NCBI RefSeq assembly: GCF_963855985.1
Contig: NC_087100.1
Span: forward strand, 6,049,001-6,113,000
Reading direction: 5' to 3'
From: Ostrinia nubilalis
Taxonomy: Eukaryota; Arthropoda; Insecta; Lepidoptera; Crambidae
Length of the DNA: 64,000 nucleotides
Of the stretch, positions 11,067-24,300 are shown in pieces (the first letter of the stretch is position 1; every line of letters starts with the position of its first letter). The notes beneath the pieces were generated by a model. That model did no database searches. It was not told the origin of the DNA and was given only the letters and a program-made list of their open reading frames with translations. The position numbers and the translations under genes are program-made.

Positions 11067-11793
11067 TATACAGGGTGGAAACGATAAGTGATCTCATTCG
11101 ATTATTTCTAAACTATACAAGATATCGAAAAGCTGGTTACTGATCCTGAAAGTGCTTCACTAGCTCTATCCAATGGTACCAATAATAGGTTACAGAATTC
11201 AAATTTAAATTTTCAAATTCAAATTCAAATTGTTTATTAATTAACTGGATCTATCCAAAAATTTAATGTTTCCAGCCTCCATACTAAATGTATGCCAGCC
11301 AAACAATATTGAAAGTATTAATTTTTTTTGTTAAATAATAAACACTTAAAATGAACTCGTAAATTGCATTCTTATTCAAAATTATTGAAAACATTGGTTT
11401 AAGGCTTTACTTGCTTTAATATTATCAAGACATGAGTGCCATGACTGTGGCTGTACTAAATGTATGGAAGCTGGAAACATTGAATTTTCGGATAGATCCA
11501 GTTTATTTTGTAACCTATTATTGGTACCGTTGGATATAGCTCGTGAAGCACTTTCAGGATCAATAACCAATTTTTGAATATCTTGTATAGTTTTTAATAT
11601 TATGTGGTTTTACTAAATGTATGGAAGCTGGAAACATAGAATTTTCGGATAGATCCAGTTTATTCTGTAACCTATTATTGGTACCGTTTGAAAGAGCTTG
11701 TGAAGCACTTTCAGAATCAGTAATCAGTTTTTCGATATCTTGTACAGTTTAGAAATAATCGAGTGAGATCACATAACGTTTCCACCCTGTATA
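11067..11793. mobile_element. TIR DNA element of the TATACAGGGTGG family
   Basis: TATACAGGGTGGAAACGATA at 11067 is mirrored by CGTTTCCACCCTGTATA ending at 11793. The inverted similarity runs on through GTGATCTCA and the 'gatatc' words. Internally a unit near 11484-11595 (starting ATTTTCGGATAGATCC) is repeated at 11641-11752, a spacing of 157 bases. A short member of the same family sits inside the foldback element at 45510-45709. No transposase frame. Confidence 0.8.
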
Positions 11794-12130
11794 AGTACAT
11801 AATGTCCCAAAAAGAAGTGTCAAGCCGAAGCCCACAGGTAAAGCATCACTAGGGCCATCCAAATCACCCCCAATGTAAGTATGTTCCGCGATTTTTGATA
11901 CTTTTTTGGTCACTATGGCGCGAATAGTCAAGTTTTTTTAATTAGATGAATACTAGGCCTAGCTGATTCAGAAGTGTTTACATCCATAACACAAATGTAA
12001 ACGAAAAACGATAAAGTTGTAAAAAAAATCTTAACCCACAAACTAACAAAAGTCGCGGTGATTCGGGTAGCCCTAGTGATGCTCTACCTCTGGGCTACGG
12101 CTTGACACTACTTTTTGGGACACCCTGTAT
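11790..12130. mobile_element. TIR DNA element of the GTCCCAAAAAG family
   Basis: The left end GTCCCAAAAAGAAGTGTCAA (11804) and the following words (GCATCACTAGGGC) are mirrored by GCCCTAGTGATGC and CTTTTTGGGACACCCTGTAT ending at 12130. It abuts the preceding element directly, so the two form a tandem or nested pair. No coding capacity. Confidence 0.75.
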
Positions 12131-12179
12131 CTATTCTGTGGTAATAATCTTGCCTAATGTATTTTCATCTTTTTTCGCG

Positions 12180-12480
12180 TTAGGAAATGCATTAAATTGC
12201 ATAGCCACCGGTCCGGGGGCACCAGTGGGATATGTGGGGCCCTCCCTGCCAGAAGGGCAAGACCTACCCACTAAAAACCTGACGAGTCCCTCTGGTGGTG
12301 CTTGTAGGGTAGCACGCAAGTCGCTGTAGCGAGTCGTTTGCGTGCGTATGTCAATATTTAACGAACACTCAGCAATACTAGGTGCACTCAGTCTGGAAGT
12401 TGAACCCCTTCGAGTTTGGGGTGGGATAGGCACCCAACCGTCCCTAACATTTACATTAAGGTATCTATAGGGTAAGAAGT
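12180..12480. repeat. Unclassified GC-richer segment
   Basis: Compositionally distinct from its AT-rich surroundings and open on the minus strand for 100 codons, with proline, glycine and arginine-rich text. I do not recognise a domain. It is probably part of a degraded retroelement, but this is inference from composition and context only. Confidence 0.3.
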
Positions 12481-13300
12481 AGGAACTTACCTACTTAACC
12501 CCCAGTTAACAGTGTCATTATTTTTGTCGCCGATTACGGTATTTTTACGGTCATACCTATAAGCTTAGATGCATAAAGAGCTTGATGTTAATGTTTTTCT
12601 GCAGCATATTATTTGAATTTTGATGCAGATTTTTACTAGACAGATCTAGTACTAGTACTAGTGTTTCAATTGGTGCAGACAGACTCTACTTTAATCCGGA
12701 CGACTAATATAGGTGTTTTATTTCTACTTCGGGTGTTTTGAGTTTGTATTTAGGTAGGCTAAAATATCTTACTCGTAGCCTAATATAGGCCTACTTAGAT
12801 TGTTTGCGATAGCCACTTCCTAAAAGCTAATCAAATAGGTATGTAGAGCTGTACCTAATAGTTATGTACTTATTTGTTGCGTAAACTAAACCACACCTAA
12901 CCATGGCTTATAGGTACATTAATTGTGTCGTAGGCCCGTGGCCTTGTGGGTAAAGTTTCTCCATTAAAGAAAAGTAGGTAGTTAGGTAGGTATAGGAATT
13001 TCATTTTCTGTCATTAGCGATGCTATTGAAAATATTGAATACTTACCTACTTCAGGAAAACAGTTCCTAAGTAATAACCGTTGCACCCACCTGAAAATAC
13101 ATTATACGTACCTACCTAACTACGTATATGCGTAAAAACTACAACTATTTGCTAGATGACGACAATATGTACCCACTTAACTATTACGTAAGCACATTTG
13201 TCTGAAAAACCTAGCCAGCATCGACGATACAGTACCGTTGGTATACTTATAATGAACCATGCATGAATGTATAGCTATCTAGACGGCCAGTATTTACGCG
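12481..13300. other. Intergenic sequence before ADAP
   Basis: No gene supported. The sequence is rich in GTAGGTA-type short words that are scattered through the whole window. Confidence 0.5.
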
Positions 13301-13650
13301 AGACGGTGCTTGTATTCGCGTCGTATTGCGTATACTACGCCATACACACACAAATAGAGTTTTACGAGGCATCCACTACTCACTCATTTCATTCATGTAC
13401 TGAAACTAGACCTCTCTTTCTATCTCATTCATTCTAGGCGCAACCTGTCATGTGCGAATGAAACAGGCAATATTTTTACTACGTAATGGCGTTTGTTGAA
13501 CCGATTCGCTGCGCGTCGGTCGAAGTCTCGCTCGCGCTCGCTCCCTCGCGCAGTGTTGGAGAGCGCGTTCGTTGGAAGCGTTCGACTTTCGAGTGGCGAC
13601 GTACGCTAGCCTGGCGTGCATGTCTTCATTATTGATGCAAAAGTTCCACG
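13300..13650 (+). promoter_or_regulatory. Probable promoter and 5' UTR of ADAP
   Basis: CpG-rich sequence (for example 13500-13620) stands out from the AT-rich background and runs into the start codon, as expected of a broad TATA-less promoter. A 9-codon upstream frame at 13635-13664 overlaps the main start codon at 13651. Confidence 0.45.
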
Positions 13651-15339
13651 ATGGTAGATCATAACGAGAGATTGTTACAGGAGTTGCAAAGGAGAAGTGG
13701 AAATAATGTGTGTGCGGATTGTGGAACCGATGGTACGTGATATATTGTGATTTGTAAACCGTTTTAGTGCTAATGTTTTCCTTGTGAAGCGTGGTATTTG
13801 CATGGGGTGAATAGGCGGGGGGCGTAAGTGCGTCCATGCTCTGAAGTTCAGTGACCTCAACGTAAAATGCATTCAATGAAAACAAATCATCGTGGAGTAA
13901 CTGAGTATGGATTGATTCAAACACATCCAAACAATAATACGTAATAAATATTCAAGTAGGTACATCTACATTATTGGTGTTTGTTCCGGTTATGATGCTC
14001 TGAGGTTCCTACGCTAATTAAAAATTGATTTTGTGTGACCAACATGTGCCGAACTACGGAGTCAGAAATGTTTGTATTGTAAAACATTACGCTTGCTACC
14101 TGCGTTTGTTCATTAACTCTACAACTTAACTGCACCATTGAGGTAGGCATCTACTTGCGTAGCTAATGTACGCACTACGTACCTATGAAGCGTAGTATTT
14201 TCTTGCCTTGTAAAGGTAGAGTCGTAAATTTCGTTATAAATTGTTGATTTCGAACCTATTTAGAAAACTTTTTCTTGCGTTATGAAGTAGCTAAACAATA
14301 TAGAACATTCCTCTAAACAAAATGAGAGACTCTATCTATTAACAAATGGCCCACCAACCAAATGTGACCCTTGTAATGATGCAACAACATGCAACTGTTT
14401 CTGGCCGAGGCAACAAAAACAAGCGTGCCGAAAGTTTTGACATAATTTTAAAACTTAGTTACAGAAGTGGGTGGTGAGAGTGACCTAATAAATTCTGTGT
14501 CGTCTGTCTGTGATCTTTACTACCTGCTGCGTATTAGCAAACTATCAAGCACAATGATGGTTTTTTTGTACGGTTGCGAAAAAGGTCGCACCTGAATAGA
14601 GGCGCGTATTGCAAACTCTACCTAACATCGGGCTTATGGTATTTTCAAGGGTCTCTTTGTTGAAATTGTGGTATTTCTGCATTTGATCACAGATTAGGTA
14701 ACATCAGGAACAAAAATAAACTAAACCAGTCACTGCAGTCACCAACAATTATTATTCTCATATCTTTTAGGATATTATCCAGATGACACATGCATGTTGT
14801 TGTTTGTGAGATAATGCGCATCCTATCTACCTACTTCTATGTATTTTCTACTTTCCATTTAGTTAGTCAATCGGCCTACGTGCAGTGTAGAGTCATGTAG
14901 GGCGTCAAAACCTTCCTATGAGACTGCATGAGTCATAGCGACCGGATAGTTTATGAACTGCTTTCGACATTTGTTTATCGCCTTGACTTTTGTGAGCTAT
15001 TCCAAAGAAATGTTTTTAAGTCGAGCGATAAGCTCCTTTCCAATACAATTCTCGTAGAGCTATTAATAAACAAGTGCTGTTTGTTAGTAGTTATGCATGT
15101 AGCAAAGGGCATCGAAAGCATCGAAATTATGATTCATAAACAGATTATAGTTGTAGCAATTGACGAAGGCGAGTGAGCTTTACATGTATGGTGGCTCGCT
15201 ACTGTTGTTTTTCAAAATCTCTCAAATCCCACCGCCGCTCGACTATTGTGGTGAGCCCACTCGTAACACAAGCTTATTTAGCTTACCACGAGGGGCTAAT
15301 GGGACTATTAGTAATTTGGGCAATACAAATTGGTAATAA

Positions 15340-15392
<53 letters not shown>

Positions 15393-18300
15393 TGATAGAT
15401 ATTACACTATCGTAGTACACGTACACACAAAAGTAAAGCTCAATCGCCTTCGTGAGTTGCAAGAACTATGTACCCAATTACCGTTACACACAAATATGTA
15501 GAGTATGTAGGAAAATATCTATTAAAAGGAAAGCCTAAGTCGAATAACAGGAAACCCAATCGCTATTAGATGCAAAACATTAAAACCTATAAATATTAAA
15601 TCTCTCTTCTTTCGTGTAGTTTAATCTATTCTCGCTTGTTTTCGTCAAAGCAAACGCACGTGACGTGTAAATTAGATATAAATGTAAATCTTACTTTGGC
15701 AACGCCTTCATGATTTGAGTTTAATTGGTTACATGGTCGTAAAATCAAACATTAATACTTATGGTTTCTTGTTTATAATTGTTGTGCAATGCAACCTACG
15801 ATTACCTTTTTACGTTTCATTCATAGCAATCGGTTCGCGGCTCTATGAACATTCTCCGTATTGTGACTACCTGCTAGTCGCATTAATATAAATTATTTAT
15901 AGACCTACCTATGTATGTTTTAAACATTTCCCAAATGGAAACAAGTTTGCCTTTAATTCGGTATCATGATTTTAACATTATCTCGCTTATTAAATAAAAA
16001 GTGAGCTCTACATTTTCAGACCTGATTAAGTGAATCCGTGTCTGATTCTAAGTACATTTTCTGAATGACATGCTCAGAAGCATCTAATCGTGATTATAGG
16101 TCATTAATATAGTCTATAATTGCCTTTACTCCAAGAAAAAGAACTCTACTTAGGTACATAATATTTTATAATAATTTTCCACACATAATAGGATATTCGC
16201 TTCATAAGATATTCTGTGAAGTAAACCACTCTGTAACCGCATAGGATTTAGCAATTGATAGGTTTGTCTTGTGGTCAGTGCTTGGAATCTTGGTTCTTTG
16301 TAGGTATTATTTATCGCTCTTGGTAGCTGGTAAATATCCGATATCAAGTTGTTATTTTGTTTTCAGTCGCATTACTTTTAATATTAGGTGTCGTAAAATA
16401 TTGACGTGATCTCCAGACACTGCCATTATCGTATCACGCGTTCGTTTGCCCAAAATAAATAACAATTTCGTGGTTATTTTTGGCATATTCGCGAATATCC
16501 ACGATAGTATTCTCACCGAAACAAGTTTCGGCTCGACTTCGGAATACCTAGCGAAGATTCACCTACACGAGTATTAACTATTATGACCAAAACACACGGT
16601 TGTTATTTACGACCAGCGCAGAGGCCGACTGTCTACGTGTGAGTGTGACGTCGTGTCGGTGTGCTCTCGTGCTTGTAAACTATACACGGATGTAGTGTCG
16701 CAGCCGGATGGCTAAATTAGCCTGTTAGTTCAATGGCTAAAAGTTTTCAGGATACCGAATGTCTAAATGTCGACCAGCCGTATGTAGAGCTCTAAACTTT
16801 CAAATGTTGAAATTGACCCCAAAAGCTGGTAACTTCAGTTAGGTTACTGTAAATGTGAGCTTTGCTATGGTTTTAGTGGAAATTATAGAGCTTATAAATG
16901 AGGCACTGGACGAGTTTTCTTTTGCTGAATTCAGGAGCTTTTTTCAGCACCGAACGCACAATAAGGCCAGGTTTCCACCAAGGCGGAGCGATAATGAACA
17001 TAATCAATCAGATTTCACTTTGTCAATTTCATTCAATCTGAATAAAATCTGATTGGTTATTCAAAACATTTCTCCACTCCGCGCCGCTCCGTTTTGGTGG
17101 AAACCGGGCCTTAGTCAATGTGTGAGTCACTCAACTCATTGCTTCAGTCTTTGAAAAATATTGTGGGTTTTTTGAGAAGTTAATCATCTAATCGACTGAA
17201 ATTCATGATTATTATGATGCCATTTCTTCGTTAGACATGATACAATATAGCTTATTTAATCAACTAACTGCGACTGTTTATGCTCGGGCAGTTTCGCCTT
17301 GGTTCTCATAACCTTACAGACGGGGTTTAAAGTGGGACAGTCCGTAGGAAATGTAAAAGTTCTGAACTTCTAGGCACCTGTTTTCCTCGAGAATATTTGG
17401 GTTTCCCAACATACCTAGTACCTACTTACTTAGTGTAAGATTACCTACATCCTTGTATGTGAAATGAGAGTGTTGTTAAACACAGCGGGGACATTGGTTT
17501 CTATTTCGAGGCGGCCACCGCGACGTACACTTTTAGTGGTGGGGCAAAACAACAATCAAATTCATTCATAAGTAGGTATGCCAACGGCAGTACGATTTAC
17601 TATTGTATGCATTGAATATTTATTTAAATTGGGTAGTAGGTAGGGTCTACAACCAATGTGTGTTACCTGTGATGACGTATGGCTCGGAAACGTGGCCCCT
17701 CACTATAGGCCTTATACAGAAGCTCAAAGTTGCACAGTGTGCTATGGAGAGGGCTATGCTCGGTGTTTCTTTACGAGATCGAATCAGAAATGAGGAGATC
17801 CGTAAACGAACTAAAGTCGCTGACATAGCCCGACGGATCAGCAAGCTGAAGTGGCAGTGGGCTGGGCACATAGTACGCAGAACTGACGGCCGATGGGGCA
17901 GCAAGGTTCTGGAATGGAGGCCACGTACCGGAAAACGCAGCGTAGGACGTCCACCCACAAGGTGGACCGATGACCTGATAAAGGTAGCGGGAAGGCGCTG
18001 GATGCAGGCCGCTACCAACCGTGCGATGTGGAAGTCATTGGGGGAGGCCTATGTTCAGCAGTGGACGTCCTGTGGCTGAAATGATGATGATGATGATGAG
18101 TAGGTAGGTACCATCGATTTTTAGAGACCTCACTAATACACTATTTTAGAAAGAGAAACGTAGTTAAAAGTTTTTGAAAGAGACCTGTTGACCTTAAAAA
18201 TTTGCTAATAACACTACCTAGTTGCGTATTTCAGAAGTTTAATAACTTACTGTAATATTCTACAGAATTACCTAACTGCAGGGTTTCTCTGTTGAATACG

Positions 18301-21300
18301 ATTAGCGGAAAATGACGGCCATGAACTCTTTTTGCAAAATATTTCTTAATTTGCCAAACAATGGGGTAAATGCGTTGGCATGACGTCTTTGCTCTTTCCA
18401 TGGCGTGAGTAAGAATAGGAATCGTTATCGCGGTCTTTGTGTAATGCGCGACCGTTACCTTTAATGTGTTTTTATAGAAACGTTCGATTCTTTCACGCAA
18501 TATTTTCCTTTTGCTCTCGGCCGCGGCTGAGCCCACAGAAGTATCAACACTTTTCCGAGTACATCCATATCTATCCTAGATTGGCGAGTTTACACTTCTC
18601 TACACTAGCGAAGTGGAGAAAAATGTTTCTTCTAAGTTGTTTATTAACCAAAACAATATTTCCTTAAACAATACCCATTTGTTTGTTTTTAAGCTTCTGA
18701 CCTCTGGGTGTTTACCCCTTGCCTATTTATTAGGCCCGTACTAGTAGTAAATACTCGTATATTGAAACACCTGGGATTTACCTTTTTATTTATAGATTAC
18801 AACAAACAATACGTGTGTACCTCTACAATATTAGCATAGATGACGGTGGTTGACGTCACGAATTTCTCGTAAACGCAGTGCGCAACTGTGTTTGCATATT
18901 AGGTATTACGTTATTCTGATTTACCGATAAGAACAAAACTATTGAGTCTTTGTCCTAGTCAATCAATTGCCATTTTATTAACACTTCAACTCTTGGATTT
19001 TACCATTGATAAGGAAGCGTAAAGAAATAGCTAACTTTGGAGACTGTTTCCAGACATAAACCAACCGCAATCGTGAGGAAAATTTTACATCCACCTCGTT
19101 AAAGTCGATGTTCTTTAGCGGCTTCGTCCGTTCGTTCGTTTCAGCCAAATGACGTCCACTGCTGGACAAAGGCCTCCCCCAAGGTTTTCCACAATGAACG
19201 GTCCTGCGCTGCCCGCATCCAGGCTCTTCCCGCGACCTTTACCAGATCGTCGGTCCACCTAGTAGGAGGCCTGCCCACGCTACGTTTTCCAGCCCGTGGT
19301 CGCCACTCGAGAACTTTCCTGCCCCAACGGCCATCGTCTCTACGAGCTATGTGCCCCGCCCTTTAGCGGCTTAGATAACGCAAAATTTTTAGCAACATTC
19401 TTTTGACTTCGTTATGAACTTAACAATCTATTTTTTCTACTCCATGACTCAGCAATTTATTCAATCAGAATATGTGTACTCTCTATGTAGAGTCAAGAAT
19501 ATTTGAAGCTACTTCTTTTTACGCAGCGTAACATCAGGATCAACATCCCTATAAAGAAAATAATCTGCGTCTAGGGCCCGGTTTCCACCAAACCGGAGAG
19601 GAGAGAAGATGTATTTGAATAACCAGTGAAAAGAGATGTGTCGGCTTTGGTGGAAACCGGGTCTTCACTTTCAACCACAGACAACATCCTATTTTAAATT
19701 TGGAGCTTTAACTGGCTGATTTTACAAAATAAATCTGTCCCCAGATCCGGACTGGGCGTCCTACAACCTGGGCATCTTCATCTGCATGCGTTGTGCCAGC
19801 ATCCACCGGGGCATGGGCGCCCACATCAGCAAGGTCAAGCACCTCAACCTGGACCGCTGGGAAGACTCCCAGGTCCAGAGAATGAATGAGGTCGGCAACA
19901 TCGCCGCCAAAAACAAATACGAGGAGCGAGTGCCGCCCTGCTACAGACGACCGACGAAGAGCGATCCACAGTGAGTCCGTATTCCTTTAAGACACGATAG
20001 GTAGTACCAAGAAGTTTTCTTGGAAAACTCGTATATGTTCCCCAAGTATTCGGGACTCAGTAGAATCTACACCCACAGATTTTCTAACTTAGGTAGGTTG
20101 GTAGCGATTGCCCGAAGCTTCGTTCGTCAGGTGTTTTTTGAGCAACTGTATTTACAATATTTATCTGAAGTTAGGTAACCTAGAGCTATTAATAAGAATA
20201 ATTTCCCTCACATTAAAAGTTTGCTCAGCAGCTTGTAATCTATTTTGATTTTAGTCAGTAAAAAGTTATTATAAAAGCGCACATCGAATTGGATGTTGTT
20301 CATTCTCGTCGATGACAAAGTAAATTTTATAGATATCCATTAAACAATCTACTGAATGTTATCTTAAAAGGTAAATAAAACCCTTGTATTATAGGAATGT
20401 TATACAAAACTGATAAAGTAAGCGGCACACAATTAAACCATGTTTGTAGTATTTACTTACCTAAAAAGTTGTTTGTGTTAAGTACTCGACGAAAGGGCAA
20501 GTCATCAAAAACAATTACCCACCTACTTTTATGGTTCTTGGAATTACCTGTGTAACGTTTTAAATGTGTTTTTATTTTCGGGATTTTCCCTGAAAGCCTT
20601 TGAAGTCCTTGACGTTTATGATTTTTATCTTTATAACTGTATTGTTTTTAGCATGGGTGGAATGGGAGTTGGGACTTAACTAAAAAACAAAGCTTTTCCA
20701 TATTTTTATTATGTCGCGGTTTTTTAATTTCAATCCTTTTAAAGTTTAAAGTAGTCTCAGTAGGATTTTAAATTTGACGTAAGCGGTAGAGTCCGGAACA
20801 CGCTCGTCAAAGTACGATTAAAATGCAATTTCTCAATATCATGTTTGGGCACCCACCAAACACGTTCCCAAATAACAACATTAAACTTAAAATTTATCAA
20901 AACTTGACCTAGATGGCTTATCTCTACGTGCATTCGTAGAACGACACCAACACCATACCACGAACGACTGATACAGATAGCGCGATTGAGATTTTTTGTT
21001 ATGATGCTTAATAGTGGATCGATATCCGTTTTTATTACTTCCAAATCGCCGTTACGAGGTAATCTATTCTGGAATTTTGATAAAAACAGCGTAATGAACC
21101 TTAGGAATTCCAATCGGGTGAATATTGATTGCAAAAACGATAATTAACTTTTAAAAAAAATAAAACCGACTTCAAATGCGTGAACACAAAAAAAAACTAA
21201 AAATTAAAAATATTGCGTATAAAAAAGTTCATCCCCAATTTTCCACCCTTGGGGGTGAAATATTTTCTTCAAATTCGCATGAAACCACCCTTTTGATAAT

Positions 21301-24300
21301 ACCTATTCAACAAAAAAATAATCGTTCAAATTGATTTATAATCGGCGGAGATATTGCGTATAAAAAAGTTCATCCCCAATTTTCCACCCCTGGGGGTTGT
21401 TTTTTCTATTATTAAATTTAAATGGGACCACCCTTGAGGTATTACCTATACGCCGAAAAAAGATTTGTTCAAATCGGTTCATAATTGGCGGAGTTATCGC
21501 GTAACAAACATAGAAAAAAAAAAAAAAAAAAAACATACGGGTCGAATTGAGAACCTCCTCCTTTTTTGAAGTCGGTTGAAAATAACACCGTCATCGTTCT
21601 CATTACAGAGTTCTCATAGAACAGTGGATACGTGCGAAGTATGAAAGAGAGGAGTTTTGCCATCCTGAACGGCAGAGCTATCTCTCTGGCTCTATGGAAG
21701 GTTTTCTGATGAAGAGAGGGAAAGAAGATAGCAGATACCAACTCAGGAAATTTGTACTGAACGAGACCGAAGACACACTCAAGTAAGTGTCGCATGACTC
21801 ACAACTTATTTATGTAGGGATTAGGGTGGTATTTCGATTTTCGATTATTTTGCCTACCTTGATCACGGTCAATTAGTATTTTTATTGCCATCATATATGA
21901 TCTAGAAGGTAATTGTTATTTATTTTAGCTTACATCCTTCTTTCGTTATTTCAATACTCGAATGCTTCTTCTAGCTTTATTATGATCAACACACTAGACT
22001 TATTAGTATAATTAACTTAGTTATCAGGTCAATATTACCAATACTAGATTTCTTTTGTTAAATACACTCATTTGTTTTGTAAATTATGAATTTATGACTC
22101 TACTTGCAATGCCTCAATTTACGTCATTACCACACAATTAATTATGATAATTTGCATTGATAATTGTTAGAAAATAGTTTGTTGTAATAGAATAAATAAC
22201 AGGCGCATAACTGCATAACTATGACGTCATCAAGACATAGTTTGTTGAAGTTCAATTTTATTTCCCTGCATTATAATGTTTGCTCTATTCGCCCTGTTTA
22301 TTTGGTAATTAATTCCATTATTACTTTTGTTTTTTTGTAAAATAATATAGGTACTTACATACTTTAAAATTCAGTATTTTTAAAAGGGCTTTAGAGGAGA
22401 CAATATTTTAGGAAATATCTTAATAGTAAACTTTTCTCAAGCTGCTTCCAAATTCATAGCAACGCTTAAATAACTAACATGATTGTTCATACAATATAAC
22501 ACGTGAATGCTTTAAATGTCTCTATGTGCTATTTCTCAAATCAGCTGTCCATAACTCATCCAGTACATTCATTGCGCATTTGAAATTGTACTTAAATGAT
22601 TAGAAACCATGAAACGGTCTCTGAAATAAAATATTCACTTTAAACATTAGGCGTATGTTTCCTTCATAAATACAATTTATGACACGTAGGAAATACACCT
22701 TGGCATTACTTGTATAACAAACAACTCATGATGACTATAAAAGAATATTGCCAATTGTGTAAAACACGCGTTTAAGGTTTTAATTAACGTAGCTACAAGA
22801 TATAAAGTCGTAGTATAAAAACGTTTTGAAAAGAACTATATACTTATTGATATAAAAACAACTCTATCTAAATCAGTGGCTGATGAAATCGCCGGGAAAA
22901 GTCAATTGTAGTAACGTAGAGTCTTGATAAGCGCGAATTTCGTGATACGTGTGCGATAACGTGATAAATTCGGATTCGTGACAAGTGGGTAAACTTATGA
23001 CGTAGACTTAAAAGTTCCACACCTCTTCTTGCGCGTACGTCAAGCGGCTTAAGCAAATATTGTCGTATCATACCTACCTATCTACAACGACCACGTAACG
23101 AAAATTTGCCGACGGTGACTTGTACTTGTTTTCGCAAATCCGTTCTAATTTCCACAATTACTCTTATACTGTATTTTTTTATTACGCAATACCTGCGGAA
23201 TGTTGCAAAATGAAAACAATATTTTGTTGCATATTCCGTGTTTAAAAATAACTAATCTATTTACTTTACATTTCATCAGCATTATTTACTCTTCGTCACT
23301 TGTTTTGAAAGTACACATCGGAAAGAGACATTTAAAAACAACATACAAAATAGTTGTTGGATTGTGTTTAGTTACTTAATTGGTGTTAGGAGTAGGCATT
23401 CCGAGTTGTTACTGTGTGTTTATCATCATAATAAAATTACACAGTTGTACAAAACAGGAAAACCGATCAGACCTTACCTACACTGACGTAATCCGCATCT
23501 AATTATAAACAAATATTGACTTGGATGTCCCGTTTAGATGCATCGAGGTCTACACCCTTCGTATGAACCTCTGCAATGCGGATGCATTGACGTATTTAAG
23601 AATGTTCTTTGTAAGTTAATTAAGCAATTTTGATTGAAGGTACATTGAATTAACTGTAAGCATGATCAAATCGCATTTCTGTGCTTCGCCTAAACATATC
23701 CGGACTGGTTCTTAGGTATCACCAAGCTTCCGACGGCTGCGGCCGTGCCGCGAGTTGTCTCGATCGGTTATTCGATCGTCTCCGTGTCAAAAACATTGGT
23801 CGATGGAGGTAAGAAAGACATTCGAATGATCCACGTGACGATTACCTCGGTGACGTCACGACTTACGGAAACACGGCGAAAAATTGCGAGTAATTTAACC
23901 CTTTTTGTACTTAATTAATCATGCCACATTATCATCGCACCTCATTGCATTGTCCTGCTTTTGTCAACTAATATGAATGTTTCAGGATATATTTGGAGTA
24001 GGTATTTATATGATGGTGATTGTTTTTCCTTATTTAGGGGGAAAGTGCTCCATAAAATGTCTATCGAATTGAACCACACGCAAGTCTGTCCTTTTAATCT
24101 TTACAGCTTTGCTACGCTGTAGAGAAGACGATCTGCGTAGATTATGAGAAATTCATGTAATAATATATTAATATGTTTTTCCGTTATCTCCAGGTACCAC
24201 GTTCGTGAAAACAAAGAACCAAAGGGCATCCTGAAGCTTTCGGAACTGAATGTCTGCTTTGCGCCGTCGAAGATAGGTCACATGAACTCTATGCAGCTCA

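Larger units (their letters stand above)
13733..19744 (+). other. ADAP intron 1 (6 kb)
   Basis: Apart from the SINE, MITEs and LINE tails listed separately, I see no gene in this intron. Minus-strand frames at 18231-18536 and elsewhere have no recognisable domain. Confidence 0.6.

Noticed and set aside
13448..13930. A 160-codon minus-strand open frame over the ADAP first exon
   Set aside because: It overlaps a well-supported coding exon and a CpG-rich promoter on the other strand, and the product shows no domain or signal.
18231..18536. A 101-codon minus-strand frame in ADAP intron 1 with basic text
   Set aside because: The length is within chance, there is no recognised family, and I saw no promoter or poly(A) signal. 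A conservation test could rescue it.
20757..21134. A 125-codon minus-strand frame in ADAP intron 2
   Set aside because: It opens with TTG, the first ATG is internal, no domain is recognisable, and no splice partners are evident.
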